Of a stretch of 64,000 bases of DNA, positions 1 through 11,382 are shown in pieces (the stretch's first letter is position 1; every line of letters begins with the position of its first letter). Below the pieces are notes generated by a model that worked only from the letters and a program-made list of their open reading frames with translations, searched no databases and had not been told where the DNA came from. The stretch comes from Lumbricus rubellus (taxonomy: Eukaryota > Annelida > Clitellata > Crassiclitellata > Lumbricidae). A program made the position numbers and the translations under genes. The stretch covers positions 33,253,975 through 33,317,974 of the forward strand of contig OX243814.1 in the NCBI GenBank assembly GCA_945859605.1. The letters run 5' to 3'.

Positions 1-76
1 ACGTGAGTGTCTGTGTGTGTGTGTCTGTGTGTGTGTGTGTGTGTGTGTGTAGGTGTGTGTGTAGGCGTGTGTGTAG

Positions 77-112
<36 letters not shown>

Positions 113-145
113 GTGTGTACGTGTGCGTGCGTGTGTGTCTGTGAT
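1..145. repeat. GT-rich microsatellite
   Basis: Imperfect TG dinucleotide repeat broken by TAGG and GC-containing units, running from the window edge. It is open in several frames only because the repeat lacks stops; no protein is implied. Confidence 0.95.
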
Positions 146-340
146 GCAGTATTGGGAAGAGAGCAGAGAAGGAGACGGCGGAGATTTAAAAATAGGTCCA
201 GGCCTTTTAAAATATCCATCCGTATCAACATTTATCAAGTCCACTGCGTATCAATCTACGCGTATATACAATGTATACAATGTATACGTTAAATATATAC
301 ATACAAGGTATACAATCTATACACGTTATATATATATATA

Positions 341-763
341 GGCCTAATATATATGCGTTTGTATACACGTAGATTTATCGGTTCAGACGACTGTTAGTGT
401 TACATAAAGATTTGAGTAATGAACAATTAACTGTATATGGTATATCAGAAGCAGCGAACTCCGCATGTGCTCCATGGGCCCTGAGGCATATAATAAGAGG
501 TAGGCTAAGCCTATATTTGCTTGTAGAGCTAGTTACTCAGTTCTGCATTTGTATACTGACATTGCTAAATATACTTACTTAATTTACGTGTTAGTTACAG
601 TGAGTACAGGTCATTATAAGAATAATTATTAATAATTATATTAGAAAAAGACGAACAACAACAGCGAGGTAATTTTTCATTGGCGGGAAAATTTCGCCGG
701 CAAACTGATTCATCAGCGCCAGCGCTAGGAGTCGCCTGTGACATGCAGTCACGCGGCTATATA
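341..763. other. no gene seen
   Basis: AT-rich intergenic DNA between a microsatellite and the Tc1/mariner element. Open frames are short and without recognisable similarity. Confidence 0.6.
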
Positions 764-1756
764 CACGGTGATTCATAAAAAACGTTACCCTACATAAGTC
801 AATGACATATGTCAATGACCATCGAATTTAATGAAATTTCAGAATAATAAAGCTTGATGATCTAGCCAAGTGCTATATAAATTATTTCACATTCAGAGCT
901 ATAATGACGTAACGCGGATGACGACGCTAATGACGTCACGATAATCTCAAGAAACAAGCAAGATTCCAACTTCCCTGTCAGTTACTGAGGTTGTATCATG
1001 CAAACCTGGTCAATTTAGTCTGGTTTAGCCTCCTGGTGAGAAATTGTTTACTGTGGCATCACCCAGTAACAATCAGAATGTTCGCAATTACGTATCTGCC
1101 GATACACAGAAGAGAGACGTTCCAGTAAATCGTCTTTTGAGTAATCGACCAACTTTCAGCAAATCCCTTATAACATCGGTCGGGTCTCTGCACTTAGTCG
1201 TACGAACATATCCATTTCACAGAACCAGGTGTTGAGGTCACTGGACAATATTACAGAGATGTTCCACTTTGCCAGGCATTCGCGACATTGCGGAGTAAGT
1301 TTATTTCATCGTCCATAATAATAGCGCTCGTGTGCACAGAGCTCGAGAGACCGTTGCGAAATGGAAACTGAAACTCCTGATTTCATCCCGCCTACTACCA
1401 GTATGTGGCCATCCTATCGTCTTGATTTAAATCCAGTATACTATACGATATGTAGTGTCATGCAAGAAAATGTCTACAGAATTCGAATATGTGATGTCAA
1501 CGAGTTGTGTTGTCGAATTGTGGAGGCGTCCGACACAATGGATCAGCGCATCATTGAGGAATCAGCCAAGAAATGGCGTACGCGTCTTCGCGCATGCGTA
1601 GCTGCCAAAGGAGATCATTTCGAAAAATAAATTTTAACTTCCATAATGTTCAGAAATGAATCCTCTATCTTCACCTACAATTTCGTCAGCATAACCCGAT
1701 GTTTGGCAGGGTTACAGTAAAATATGTAGGGTATTGTTTTTTTATGAATCACCGTG
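764..1756 (+). mobile_element. Tc1/mariner-like transposon remnant
   Basis: The 993-bp element lies between TA dinucleotides (762-763 and 1757-1758), the target duplication expected of the Tc1/mariner superfamily. Its ends are inverted repeats of about 30 bp: the left starts CACGGTGATTCATAAAAAAC and the right ends with the reverse complement, with a few mismatches inward. The interior holds degraded transposase sequence in the same orientation. All landmarks are seen directly; the subfamily is not resolved. Confidence 0.88.
1044..1630 (+). pseudogene. Tc1/mariner transposase pseudogene
   Basis: Two blocks read like a Tc1/mariner (IS630-type) transposase. Block 1044-1235 contains an RPTFSKS-like stretch. 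Block 1361-1630 contains TPDFIPP, a WP..xxDLNPV motif and a C-terminal RLRACV.AKG.HFE signature. The blocks are in different frames and the link between them (about 1236-1360) is frameshifted. The last catalytic position (NPVDY in relatives) reads NPVYY here, so the acidic residue appears lost. The copy cannot encode an active enzyme. Confidence 0.82.
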
Positions 1757-1758
1757 TA

Positions 1759-2435
1759 ATTATAAGCGTATTACGCTTACAGTTTAGGCCTACTGTTCTA
1801 TCCTTAGTACAGTGTACAGTTCTTTCCTTAGTACGTATAGTGTACAGCTTTTTCCTTAATTGCAACCAGTTTAATGCTAATTGGAAAATATATCCTTCTG
1901 TAGCCTATCAACTTTTGATTCAGGAATTTCAGGTTAAGCGTTCGTGAAAATGTTTTCGATATCCAGCAGAGGATAGAGTAGTTATTCGCATAAGCCTAAT
2001 AATTATTGTTGTTGGAAGAAGGTTATGTAGGCTATACAGACATTCAGTACTATTGAAAAAGGAAGCAGTTCCAGAGAGGTACCATGGGTTCCTAAAACCT
2101 AATGTAGGCGCTGTACGAATACAATTAGCACCTCTATTACTGGGATTAAATAGAGTCGCTAATTTGTGCTGTACGAATACAATTAGCCTATACTCGTATA
2201 TATAGCACATTGATCACCTATGAAGCACTGCACCACTTGATATGCCCTAGCCTACCTACTACATCTCTGACTTCTGCATTCGGATGGCAGACAAACGGCT
2301 AGGACCTTCGTCCAGGGTCTGCTACAAATTCCACTGTCTTCCATGTGCACCAGGTTCGGTGACTGTTCGCTCTCTGTAACAGGACCCACTGCATGGAACA
2401 GCGTTCTGACCAAGTGCAAAAGATAGTGTTATAAA
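1759..2435. other. no gene seen
   Basis: Unique-looking DNA between the mariner remnant and the Copia element. Only short open frames without recognisable domains. Confidence 0.5.
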
Positions 2436-2580
2436 TGATAGCAGAATATAATTTCCAGCAAACCAATCAAACAAACAAAATGTCTAACAACATGGCGAGA
2501 GGCACGCTCAACAGAGTAGTCACGTGACCAACATAGAGGGATCGTCTGATAACTAATGGCCTACTGTCGTTTTTCTAACA
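2436..2580 (-). repeat. Copia 3' LTR
   Basis: 145-bp direct repeat, the downstream LTR of the minus-strand element. On its sense strand it starts TGTTAG and ends TATCA. Flanked outside by ATAAA at 2431-2435. Confidence 0.95.
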
Positions 2581-2590
2581 CCCCCACTCG
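2581..2590 (-). other. Copia polypurine tract
   Basis: Sense strand reads CGAGTGGGGG immediately before the 3' LTR, the expected place for the plus-strand primer of reverse transcription. Confidence 0.7.
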
Positions 2591-2615
2591 ACAGTACCCC
2601 ATCTAACATTAGTTT

Positions 2616-5600
2616 CTAGTTATCAAGGCACAAGCCAATCTTATCTCTTAAGTTACACAGCTTGTCCCTTGTTAGAGGCTTGGTCATAATGTCTGCTAGC
2701 ATTAGGTCACTAGGACAGTACTCCAAGTTAATTATCCCACGAAACTGTAAGTCTCGAAGATGATGATGTCTAACATCTATGTGCTTGGTTCTTGCATTGA
2801 TTTTCTCGTTGCTTGCAATCTTGATGCATCCTTGGTTGTCCTCATACAGCGTCGTTGATTCAATGCACGGTAAATGTAGATCAGATAACAACTGTCTCAA
2901 CCAAACCAACTCTTGACTTGCCAAAGAAGCAGCAATATATTCAGCTTCTGTAGATGACAGAGCTACGGATATTTGCTTCTTCGATATCCATGAAATTACT
3001 CCTTCTCCGAGCTTAAACAGGTATCCACTGGTTGACTTGCGATCCGATCTGTCGCCTGCCCAATCTGCATCAACATACCCAATCAGTTTCAGATCTCCAA
3101 CAGCTTCAAGCTTTAACTTCCAGTTAATTGTTTCCTTGAGATATCTGATAACTCTTTTTACTGCAGTCCAGTCACACTGACGTGGTGAATTGACTTTCCG
3201 ACATAAAATAGAAACTGCGGCTGCAATATCTGGTCTTGTTGTAGTAGCTATGTACAACAATGCCCCCACTGCTTGTCGATATTGTTCATTTGAGCTGAGC
3301 AAATTTTCTTCTCCTGTTATATTTAAATAGTCCACTTGCATTGGTGTTGCACATCCATTTGCATTCGTTAAACCAAACTCAGAAATAATTTCCTGAATTT
3401 TATTGATTTCAGAAATCAAGTAATTGCCTTGTTTGTCCTTTTCAATTTGAATTCCCAGGTATAAACTGACTTCACCTAAATCCTTGATTTCAAATTGCTG
3501 ACTTAACATGTTTGCTGTTTTCTTGATCATCTCTGCATTTCCACAGATCAGCAGATCATCAACATATAACAATATGTAAACAATCACGTTGTTGCACTTC
3601 TTTGTATACAGACACAGATCAGCTTCACTTTGTTGAAAACCATCTGATTTCAGAATAGAGTCTATTTTCTGATTCCAACTTCTGGCTGATTGCTTAAGTC
3701 CATAAATGGCTTTCTTTATTTTGCAAACCTTTTGCTCTTGACCAATTTATGTAAAGCCTTCTGGTTGATTCATGTAGAGTTCTTCTTTGATTTCTCCATT
3801 CAGAAAAGCTGTCTTAACATCAAAATGATTCACTTTCAAATTCTTTGATGCAGCAACTGTCAACAATGTTCTTAAAGTTGTATGTCTGGCTACTGGTGCG
3901 AACGTATCTTCATAGTCCTCACCAAATTTCTGAGAGAAACCTTTAGCTACAAGACGTGCTTTATGTCTTACATTTCCTTCGGCATCGTGTTTCAACTTAA
4001 ACACCCATTTGCAGTCTATTGCCTTCTTTTCTGCTGGTAGATCACACAATACCCAAGTTTCATTCTCCTTGTGTGAATTCATCTCTTCTTCTGCTGCTCT
4101 CATCCAGTTTTTCTGTTCATTTTCTGTTAACATTTTCATTTTATTCCATGATGAAGGTTCCTTTCTAATTTCATTTTGAACCATTAATGATAGTCTTTCT
4201 GCTGGTATGCCTTTGTTACTTCTGGTAGATCTTCTGGGTTGAACAACATTTTCATCTGTTATTTCAGCGTCAACTGTTTCATTTTTGTCATCTTCATTGA
4301 CTTGATTAGCATTTTCTGTAGGCATCTGAGTTTTGACTTCATTTTCATTTTTAACAGGCTCTGATTTTAATTCTGTGTTCTCTGGATTTATCATTACTTC
4401 TGTAATTGTCATTCCATCTGATTCATGTTCATCAAATGTTACACTGCGACTGATTATGATTCTGTTTGAATCTTTCAACAGCAACCTGTATCCTTTTGAT
4501 TGTTCACTGTATCCTACTAGGATTGCTTCGATTGCTCGATCATCGAATTTAGTTCTTTTCTCTTTTGGAATGTATGCAAATGCCTTGCATCCAAATATTC
4601 TGATATGTGAAAGATCTGGCTTTTCTCCATTCCACAATTCAAAAGGTGTTTTATCTGTTGCCTTTGTTGGCAGTCTGTTTTGCAAGTACACTGCTGTCAT
4701 AACTGCTTCTCCCCAGTACTTCAGCGGTAGTGCTGCATCGAGTAGCATACATTTTGCCATTTCGATTATTGATCTATTCTTTCTTTCAGCTACTCCGTTT
4801 TGAGATGGTGAGTATGGTACACTTGTCTGAAGTTGAATTCCTTCCTGCTTCAGATAGTTTCTCAGCTTATTTCCAGTGTATTCACCACCATTGTCTGACC
4901 TTAGAATTTTCGGTTTTCTTTGAAACTTATTACTGACTTCTGCAATGAATTCTTGAAATTTCCCGAATACTTCATCCTTCCTTTGAATAAGATAACATTT
5001 TGTATATCGTGAAAAATCATCGATAAATGTCACAAGATATTTGCTTCCTCCTGATGACATTGTTTTCATTGGACCACAAACATCACTGTGGATCAAGTCC
5101 AACGGATGTTTTGTGCGATGTGTACTGGCTTCAGGATATGGTTTCTGTGTGGCCTTTCCTTTAATGCAATGTTCACATTTCACCTTTACATTACATTCTT
5201 TGATTTGAATTCCTGTGGCAATTCCTTGCTTGTTAATATCTTTAACAGCGTTCGGATCTCTATGCCCTAAACGTCTGTGCCACACATGAATACAATTTTC
5301 ATGTTTAGTTTCGAACTTGGCCATGTTTGCAACTTCGGGAATATTCTTACATGACAACTTGTATAAATTGTTTTCAGATTTTCCCACAGCCAACAACTTT
5401 CCATTGTATTTTATCGAACACTGGTTACCCGAAAATTGAATTTCCTTTCCTTTGCTTGCCAGTTGCTTTACTGATAACAAACTTCCTGTTAATCCTTGTG
5501 AATATAGAACATTTGTGACTTTAATTCTATTCACTGTGCCATTGTCTATAATGCATTCCAGAAAACCATTTCCAATTCCATCTGCAATTAGACATGTTCC

Positions 5601-6578
5601 ATTAGCAATGTAAATTTTGTCAGACTTCGTTTGGTCCAGTTCTGTAAAGAAATTCAGATTGTTTGTCATATGGGTTGTGGCTCCGGAGTCTATAAACCAG
5701 TCACTTGTTCTCTGACCAATGCCAATTGTAAAACTGCTATGATTAGTGTCATCGTTGCCTAGATCACTCAATCTTTCTGTTACAACATTTTTGGCTTTGT
5801 GTTTTAATTTTGGCTGTTTATTTTCTTGCTCCATTCTTGCCTTCCATACTCTACAATCCACTTTTAAATGACCTGCCTTTTTGCATATGAAACAAGTTCT
5901 TGTTTCTCTGTCTTTATGCTGTTTATCATGACGATAGTTAGTGCGATTACTGGGTCTCGTATTGCTTGAGTACATTGCTGATTCATCTTTTGCTTCTGTT
6001 GAATCATTTTCTGAATCTTTCTTGCGCTTGTATGCATCAACAAGCTTGTTTTTAACATATTCTAGAGTAAGCTCATCTTCCTCTCTGGCTTCTAAAGCTG
6101 TTATCAATGTTTCGTACTCATCTGGTAAACCACAGAGCAATAGAGTCGCCACCTGTTGATCAGTAACTTCTTCACCAACACCACGCAATTGCTCAACGAG
6201 TTGCAAGGCTGCACTTATGTATTCTTGCATGTTCTGATTAATCTGTAGCTTTATCTTGTATAGCTTTTTGCGCAGATACATTTTACTGCTCAGATTAGAT
6301 CTTTCATGCACCTTTTGTAACTCCCGCCACATTTCCTTTGCATTGTTACAATTGCAAATGTGTATTAACTGGTTATCTTCAACTGATAATGATATTGTGC
6401 ATTGCGCCTTCTCGTTCTTTCTCTGCCAACCGTCTGGAACTGGGTCAGGTGTGTCGTCATTCACAACTGTCCATAAATCGTCTTTAATTAATAACATTTT
6501 TACCTTGAATTTCCAGACTTGATAATTGCTGTTGTTCAATTTTGTTATCGTAAACTTTGTTTCGTTTGATTCCGCCAT
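2616..6578 (-). pseudogene. gag-pol: Copia gag-pol polyprotein, one internal stop
   Basis: A single frame from ATG 6578-6576 to a stop near 2616, about 1320 codons, with one in-frame TAA at 3747-3749. In order: gag region; CCHC zinc knuckle (CX2CX4HX4C, near 5895); aspartic protease DSGA (near 5690); integrase HHCC and D,D,E with SDNGGEY and SPSQNGVAERKN; the GYSEQSKGYR box; RT beginning near 4100 with YVDDL near 3550; RNase H with DADWAGD and the STEAEY motif. Reading upstream of 6578 in frame needs a GTG start, so I chose the ATG. The TAA falls after the RT segment QPEGF and separates it from the YVDD core. No frameshift is seen, so one substitution is the only visible defect. Confidence 0.93.
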
Positions 6579-6752
6579 TTTGTGCTTTTTCTTGACAAGC
6601 TGACTCACGCGACTTGTTAGCGATTTTTACCAACGCTCGAACATAGGTTTACTATCGAAAAGTTCCGATTACTTTTAAAACCTACAAAGTCGCTGTTCCG
6701 AGTCACTGTCTTATTTATAAACTTTTAAGCATTACTTGGTAACTGGCCGGTA

Positions 6753-6767
6753 GCTGGGCCCATAACC
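6753..6767 (-). other. Copia primer-binding site (initiator tRNA-Met anticodon arm)
   Basis: The plus strand reads GCTGGGCCCATAACC directly next to the 5' LTR. This equals the anticodon stem-loop of eukaryotic initiator tRNA-Met (CAT anticodon), so the element's sense strand is complementary to an internal part of the tRNA. Priming from a half-tRNA rather than the tRNA 3' end is the known Drosophila copia mode. Confidence 0.85.
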
Positions 6768-6912
6768 TGATAGCAGAATATAATTTCCAGCAAACCAATC
6801 AAACAAACAAAATGTCTAACAACATGGCGAGAGGCACGCTCAACAGAGTAGTCACGTGACCAACATAGAGGGATCGTCTGATAACTAATGGCCTACTGTC
6901 GTTTTTCTAACA
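6768..6912 (-). repeat. Copia 5' LTR
   Basis: 145-bp copy apparently identical to 2436-2580; upstream LTR of the minus-strand element, presumably carrying its promoter. Followed by ATAAA at 6913-6917. Confidence 0.95.
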
Positions 6913-7103
6913 ATAAACCTACTACTTCCTGGTATAACATTATCTCTGAATGCTGAAGTCGACCTATATCTGTTTAACAGTCATAATTATAACTGCATGC
7001 AAATAACTAGGCCCTATTTGAACTCGTGAACAGCGTCCTTCCCATCGGCCTCGTCTAAGCAACGGCGCTATATAAATCGTCGGCTTCTTCTTCCTAACAT
7101 TAT

Positions 7104-7104
7104 C

Positions 7105-7143
<39 letters not shown>

Positions 7144-7182
7144 GTTATTATTATTATTATTATTACAAATATTATTTTCATT

Positions 7183-7277
<95 letters not shown>

Positions 7278-7290
7278 TATCATCATCATT
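7104..7290. repeat. ATT and ATC trinucleotide microsatellites
   Basis: A TTA/ATT repeat (about 7104-7166) is followed by an ATC repeat (about 7179-7289). Poly-Asn, poly-Asp or poly-Met open frames across it are artefacts of the repeat. Confidence 0.97.
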
Positions 7291-7334
7291 AATTGGAAAT
7301 TGAACCATGGTCTGCAGATTGATTGTCAGAAGTG

Positions 7335-8215
7335 TCTATAGATTAAGATGTGTGATTGCCTTACTAGTCAGTTAAATTGCTATTCTTAAAGACAGTAAGT
7401 GAAGAAGTTGTAAGAAAAGGAAGGTTTTTTTCGTATAGGCTGAGTGTATATGACGGTTTTTTATAGTTGAGAAAGGCCAGCTCGAGCCTGGTGCGGCGTT
7501 GGACCAATAATTCAGACTGAGTGAAATCAGCCAGCAAGTTTTGTTAGGCTACGAAATTATTATATCAAACGAATTTCATGTGATACTGCTCCCCGCGCGT
7601 CCGAGCACTAAGATAGCATCGCTATCCTAGCACTGGCACTGACTCATCGCACTTTTGGAAATTGCAATCTCTTCGACCTTGTGGAAATATGCGAGTATCT
7701 ATAGATAACATGAATCGGACAAACGTATATGAACCTTAAAATTCGTAAAGTGTGATTTATAAACATGTAAGGACTAATTGGGAGTCGTAGTTTCCAGTGC
7801 TAGACGACGTTTTACGGCTGCCAGGGCCTGTCACGTCGTCCAGATCCCCTGCCTCATTCAGGCTCAATATAGGGACGTACTGGCACTTCCTGGCACTCGT
7901 GTTGTTGCAACTACGGCAAGATATGTGTTTGTGTACTTTCTACATTATTTTATATAGACTACAGAGAACCGTGTTTGATCAGCAGAACAAACAGGCCTAA
8001 AATGTGGACCTGCTAAAAGGTGCATACTATAATCATTCTGAGAGATCAGCTATCGTTTTTCGATTGTTCTATTGGCTTATGAGCTAGCATATAAGCTTAC
8101 GTTGCCTATGGCTACCAATTACGTCATCGCTTAGTCGGCCCAATCAATACGAAATCGGATTACTTTGCAGTTAGTTAATCGTGAGAACTTTTTTATAGCG
8201 CCACGATAATAATGT
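7335..8215 (+). repeat. left arm of long inverted repeat
   Basis: Aligns by eye, with scattered substitutions and indels, to the reverse complement of about 9815-10705. Anchor blocks include AAAGGCCAGCTCGAGCCTGG (from about 7476; partner near 10568-10587), GTCGTAGTTTCCAGTG (7784; partner near 10205) and TCGATTGTTCTATTG (8059; partner near 9960). Arms are roughly 880 bp. Alignment limits are approximate. Confidence 0.8.
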
Positions 8216-8293
8216 TCAAGACATCAATTGATAATGAATAGTATTACAAAATATTGAGGAGTTGGATTTAGGCAAAAAAAACAGATCTGTGTT

Positions 8294-8298
<5 letters not shown>

Positions 8299-8341
<43 letters not shown>
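8299..8341. repeat. GT microsatellite
   Basis: Uninterrupted TG dinucleotide run of about 43 bp between the arms of the long inverted repeat. Confidence 0.97.
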
Positions 8342-8343
<2 letters not shown>

Positions 8344-8828
8344 CGTGACTTCGTGTATGCGTGCATCCGTACATGTGAGCGACTCAGAGAGAGAACGTCT
8401 CGATGTAGAATTGTTCTTCATTCTATGTTCTATTTCCCATAAATCCAGTATCCTCACTTTTTTCGTTAGGCGCTCGCTATTATTACTACTAATCAAAATT
8501 TCCATTTGGTCCCCCCAACTTTTAGAACGTGGTTGCGTCTATGGCACTGAACATGCTCCTACACCACCGCGCTCCGCTTTGCATTGCATTTCTTCAGGGA
8601 AACAACTCAGAGGTGCTCCCGACAGTGAGAACTAGCTTAGAAAACCTGCATTGATTTATGTTTAACCAATTTAGTCATGATGACATTGGCTCAACTTAAT
8701 TACATCATTAATTAAGAATGCTATACATGTAGTTCACCAGAGAAAAATGGCGTCATTGGACATACGAACCTGCCTGACGGCAGAGAACATGAAGAAGTTC
8801 ACCAATATCCGCTTTCTGTTGTCTAAGC

Positions 8829-9748
8829 CAGGAGTTTTCAAACTTTTTTAGGCTGGGGACCCCCGTAGCATGTCGTGGTTAGGTGGCGGACCCCTATGGG
8901 CCTATATGCAATAAATTTGGCCAAACGCATTTGTGTGAGTCTTTCTCGTTCGTGCTATTCGCAACGGTACTAAATACGATTCACATAGAGCTTACTGCAC
9001 ATGGTGAAAGCTGTTATTTTACCATTTTTCTTTAAGTAGCCTAGGCCTACACTAGCCCTACAGCTCCTTTTGTCTCTCGAGCTATTCATTTGGCAACATC
9101 TGCAATTTGCATGCATTGTCCTTAAATGGCGCTTTAATTTCACGGGTTTTATTGAATCCTGATTAGACAGAGTTTGCACACTCATGACATAACGCAAAGA
9201 GTTTAATCAAATTTGTTCCGTCTGCAATGAAATCATGGATCATAGGCCTACTTGAGGAATTTTTTCTTTTTCTCACATTTGTCTTTGTCGTCAAAATTTT
9301 CTGATTTCCGATCACTTTTTCTCTTTTAGAAATTTATCCATGGTTATGAAGAACGTTGAAAATATTAATATTATATTTTAAAAATAATAGCAGCAATTCC
9401 GTCTAGCAGCAATGGCGTCTCTGTTGGTACGTCACAATTACAGTAACGTGCACTAAAATAGCACCAGAAGGAACTAATGCTATGTATAATTATATATATT
9501 CGTTTAATGAGCAAAAACAGGTTGTTATTAGACATCAGTAAGTAATAACCAATTAACCATAGATAGCTCAGATGGTTTTATAGCTCAGTTGTTTTATGGC
9601 TCAGTTAGTTTTTTTTATATAATTTTAGATGAAAATGAAAACATTGCAAATGTATTATTTTATATTTTTTCTTGATCTGCTTCGCGGACCCCTTGGCAAC
9701 AAGCCGCGGACCCCCAGGGGTCCGCAGACCACAGTTTGAAAACCTCTG
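8829..9748. mobile_element. non-autonomous hAT element
   Basis: A 920-bp element with ends CAGGAGTTTTCAAACT and AGTTTGAAAACCTCTG (inverted). It is flanked by a perfect 8-bp duplication GTCTAAGC (8821-8828 and 9749-9756). The 8-bp duplication and CAG(G/A)(A/G)G terminus fit the hAT superfamily (Charlie-like ends). No transposase frame is visible. It sits in the spacer of the long inverted repeat. Confidence 0.9.
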
Positions 9749-9814
9749 GTCTAAGCTGTCATCCGCGCACGGGAATGTGTAGACCAGCTACAACTGATGC
9801 TGTAAACATTAGTA

Positions 9815-10705
9815 TAGTAACGCTATAAAAAGTTCTTATTAATGATAACTATTTTTATCATTAACTAGAAGAGGTCGTTGCTGCAAAGAAAGACGATTTC
9901 GATTAAACGATGACGTAGACCTAATCGGTTGCCAAGGACAACGTCTGTTCTCGTCAATCAATAGAACAATCGAATGACGCTTTCTGTTCTCTCGGAATAT
10001 ACTTAAAACAAGCCAACTTCATCATCTAGACCGATTTGTTCTGCAGTTTCAAAACAGCTGTCTATAAACATAATTAATTCTTGTCGTAGTTTTGACCAAA
10101 TAATGTCACGAGTGCCATGTAGGGTATACGTTCCGGTACTTTCCACTTTAAAAAGAGGGATTTGGACGACGTGAGGGGCCATGGCAGCCATAAGACGTCG
10201 TCCAACACTGGAAACTACGACAGCCCAAAGTAGTCCTTACATTATGCTTTATAAATCATAATTATTATTAGCCTATTAATTCTAAGTTTACCAATATCCG
10301 CTACGTGTTGCTCAACCCTTTAATGCCGAGATGGTAGTATAAATGGTATGGAAAATCCTGTACCCTCCGGCATTAAAGAGTTAATCATGCTTGCAATTTT
10401 TCACAAGGCTCTTCCACGATAGAAGGGATTGCCATGTCCGTGAGTGGTAGCGGACGTATCTTGGTGCTCTGCACGCGGGGAGCAGCAGAGCACGAAATGC
10501 GTAGATATCGTAAACTACAAAAATTTGCTTGCGTTCGCACTCAGCATGAAATTGTCCAATTCCGCGCCAGGCTCGAGCTGGCCTTTTTCATCTAAAAAAA
10601 GACTGTCTGTTATACACTCATCATTATGAAAATCCTCCTCTTTCTTACAATTCGTTTACTTCCTGTCTTTTATTTAACAGGTCAAATAGGTCAATCGCTG
10701 ATAAT
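9815..10705 (-). repeat. right arm of long inverted repeat
   Basis: Inverted partner of 7335-8215. On the minus strand it carries a 62-codon open frame (10191 down to 10003) that the left arm has not kept, so coding is doubtful. It contains a 65-bp TTAA-type MITE (10316-10380) that I could not find in the left arm. Confidence 0.78.
10316..10380. mobile_element. short palindromic MITE, TTAA-type
   Basis: Near-palindromic 65-bp unit with CCCTTTAATGCCG at the left and CGGCATTAAAGAG at the right. TTAA follows it (10381-10384) and a decayed TCAA precedes it. A related TTAA-bounded hairpin lies at 28784-28858. TTAA targets suggest piggyBac- or Kolobok-type mobilisation (inference). Confidence 0.6.
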
Positions 10706-10729
10706 CAATACAATACAATTAGTCATTTA

Positions 10730-11115
10730 TATCGCGCTTTAACAAAAAACAAGTCTTGCACAAGAGCGCGCTTCACTACAAATCTAGTTATAATGCAATG
10801 AAAACAAATGAGTTTTTAACTTTGATTTAAACTCTGCAACTGATGAGCACTGGCGATTGGAGGTCGGAAGACTGTTCCATTCTTTAGGTCCTGAGAATGA
10901 GAAAGCACGACTTCCAAACTTCCGGCATGTGCGAAGTGTAGCAAAATCACTTCTCGAGGACGAACGAAGTCCTCTGGACTTGGAGCTAGGCAGAACATGG
11001 CGTGAACATCGAAGCCATGTAGGATGGAGAGGTTCCGTAGTGGATATGAAACATCAGAAGGGAAATTTTGAAAGCAATACGAGCATGGATGGGAAGCCAG
11101 TGTAGTTGTTTTATA
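10730..11115. repeat. interspersed repeat, probably 3' part of an old retroelement
   Basis: Starts with ATTTATATCGCGCTTT and includes TTCCATTCTTTAGGTCC..GAGAAAGCACGA and GGGAAGCCAGTGTAG. This layout (size-of-gene-like openness but no domains, TATATCGCGC lead) is common to dispersed repeats in marine animal genomes. A related lead occurs near 48225 and 53055. I cannot assign a family. Confidence 0.5.
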
Positions 11116-11382
11116 TAGACCTTTATACCTAATTTTACTTGCGTGTATACTCACAGTTAAACGCTTACTCCCACTAAGGTGCTTTTACTACTATAGGCCT
11201 ATACCTAAGAGTTACCCATGGCAGTTGTAGGCTCGGGCATCAAACACGTGAAATATGAGGCCTAAGTTTAATAGACATGATCGAATAGCTGCCATATATA
11301 AACTCACTATAGATCACACCACTTGAGTTTTGTTGTAATCTTAGGCCTATATATAACAATGACTTAAATTAAATGCTGGGTT

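Larger units (their letters stand above)
2436..6912 (-). mobile_element. full-length Copia (Ty1/copia) LTR retrotransposon
   Basis: A 4477-bp element, sense on the minus strand. It has two 145-bp LTRs (TG...CA ends) that look identical base for base, a 5-bp target duplication ATAAA (2431-2435 and 6913-6917), a primer-binding site, a polypurine tract and one gag-pol frame. Domain order protease, integrase, RT, RNase H is diagnostic of Copia. The very short LTRs and the half-tRNA primer resemble the GalEa-type Copia of marine animals (inference from memory). Identical LTRs indicate a recent insertion. Confidence 0.96.

Noticed and set aside
1929..2210. Minus-strand 93-codon open frame
   Set aside because: No domains, no splice context; expected by chance.
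4333..6522. Plus-strand open frames opposite Copia pol
   Set aside because: Antisense shadows of the gag-pol frame; no domains of their own.
6964..7308. Poly-Asp/poly-Asn open frame
   Set aside because: Translation of the ATC and ATT microsatellites.
7797..8000. Open frame in the left arm of the long inverted repeat
   Set aside because: The frame is not shared with the aligned right arm, so coding conservation is not supported.
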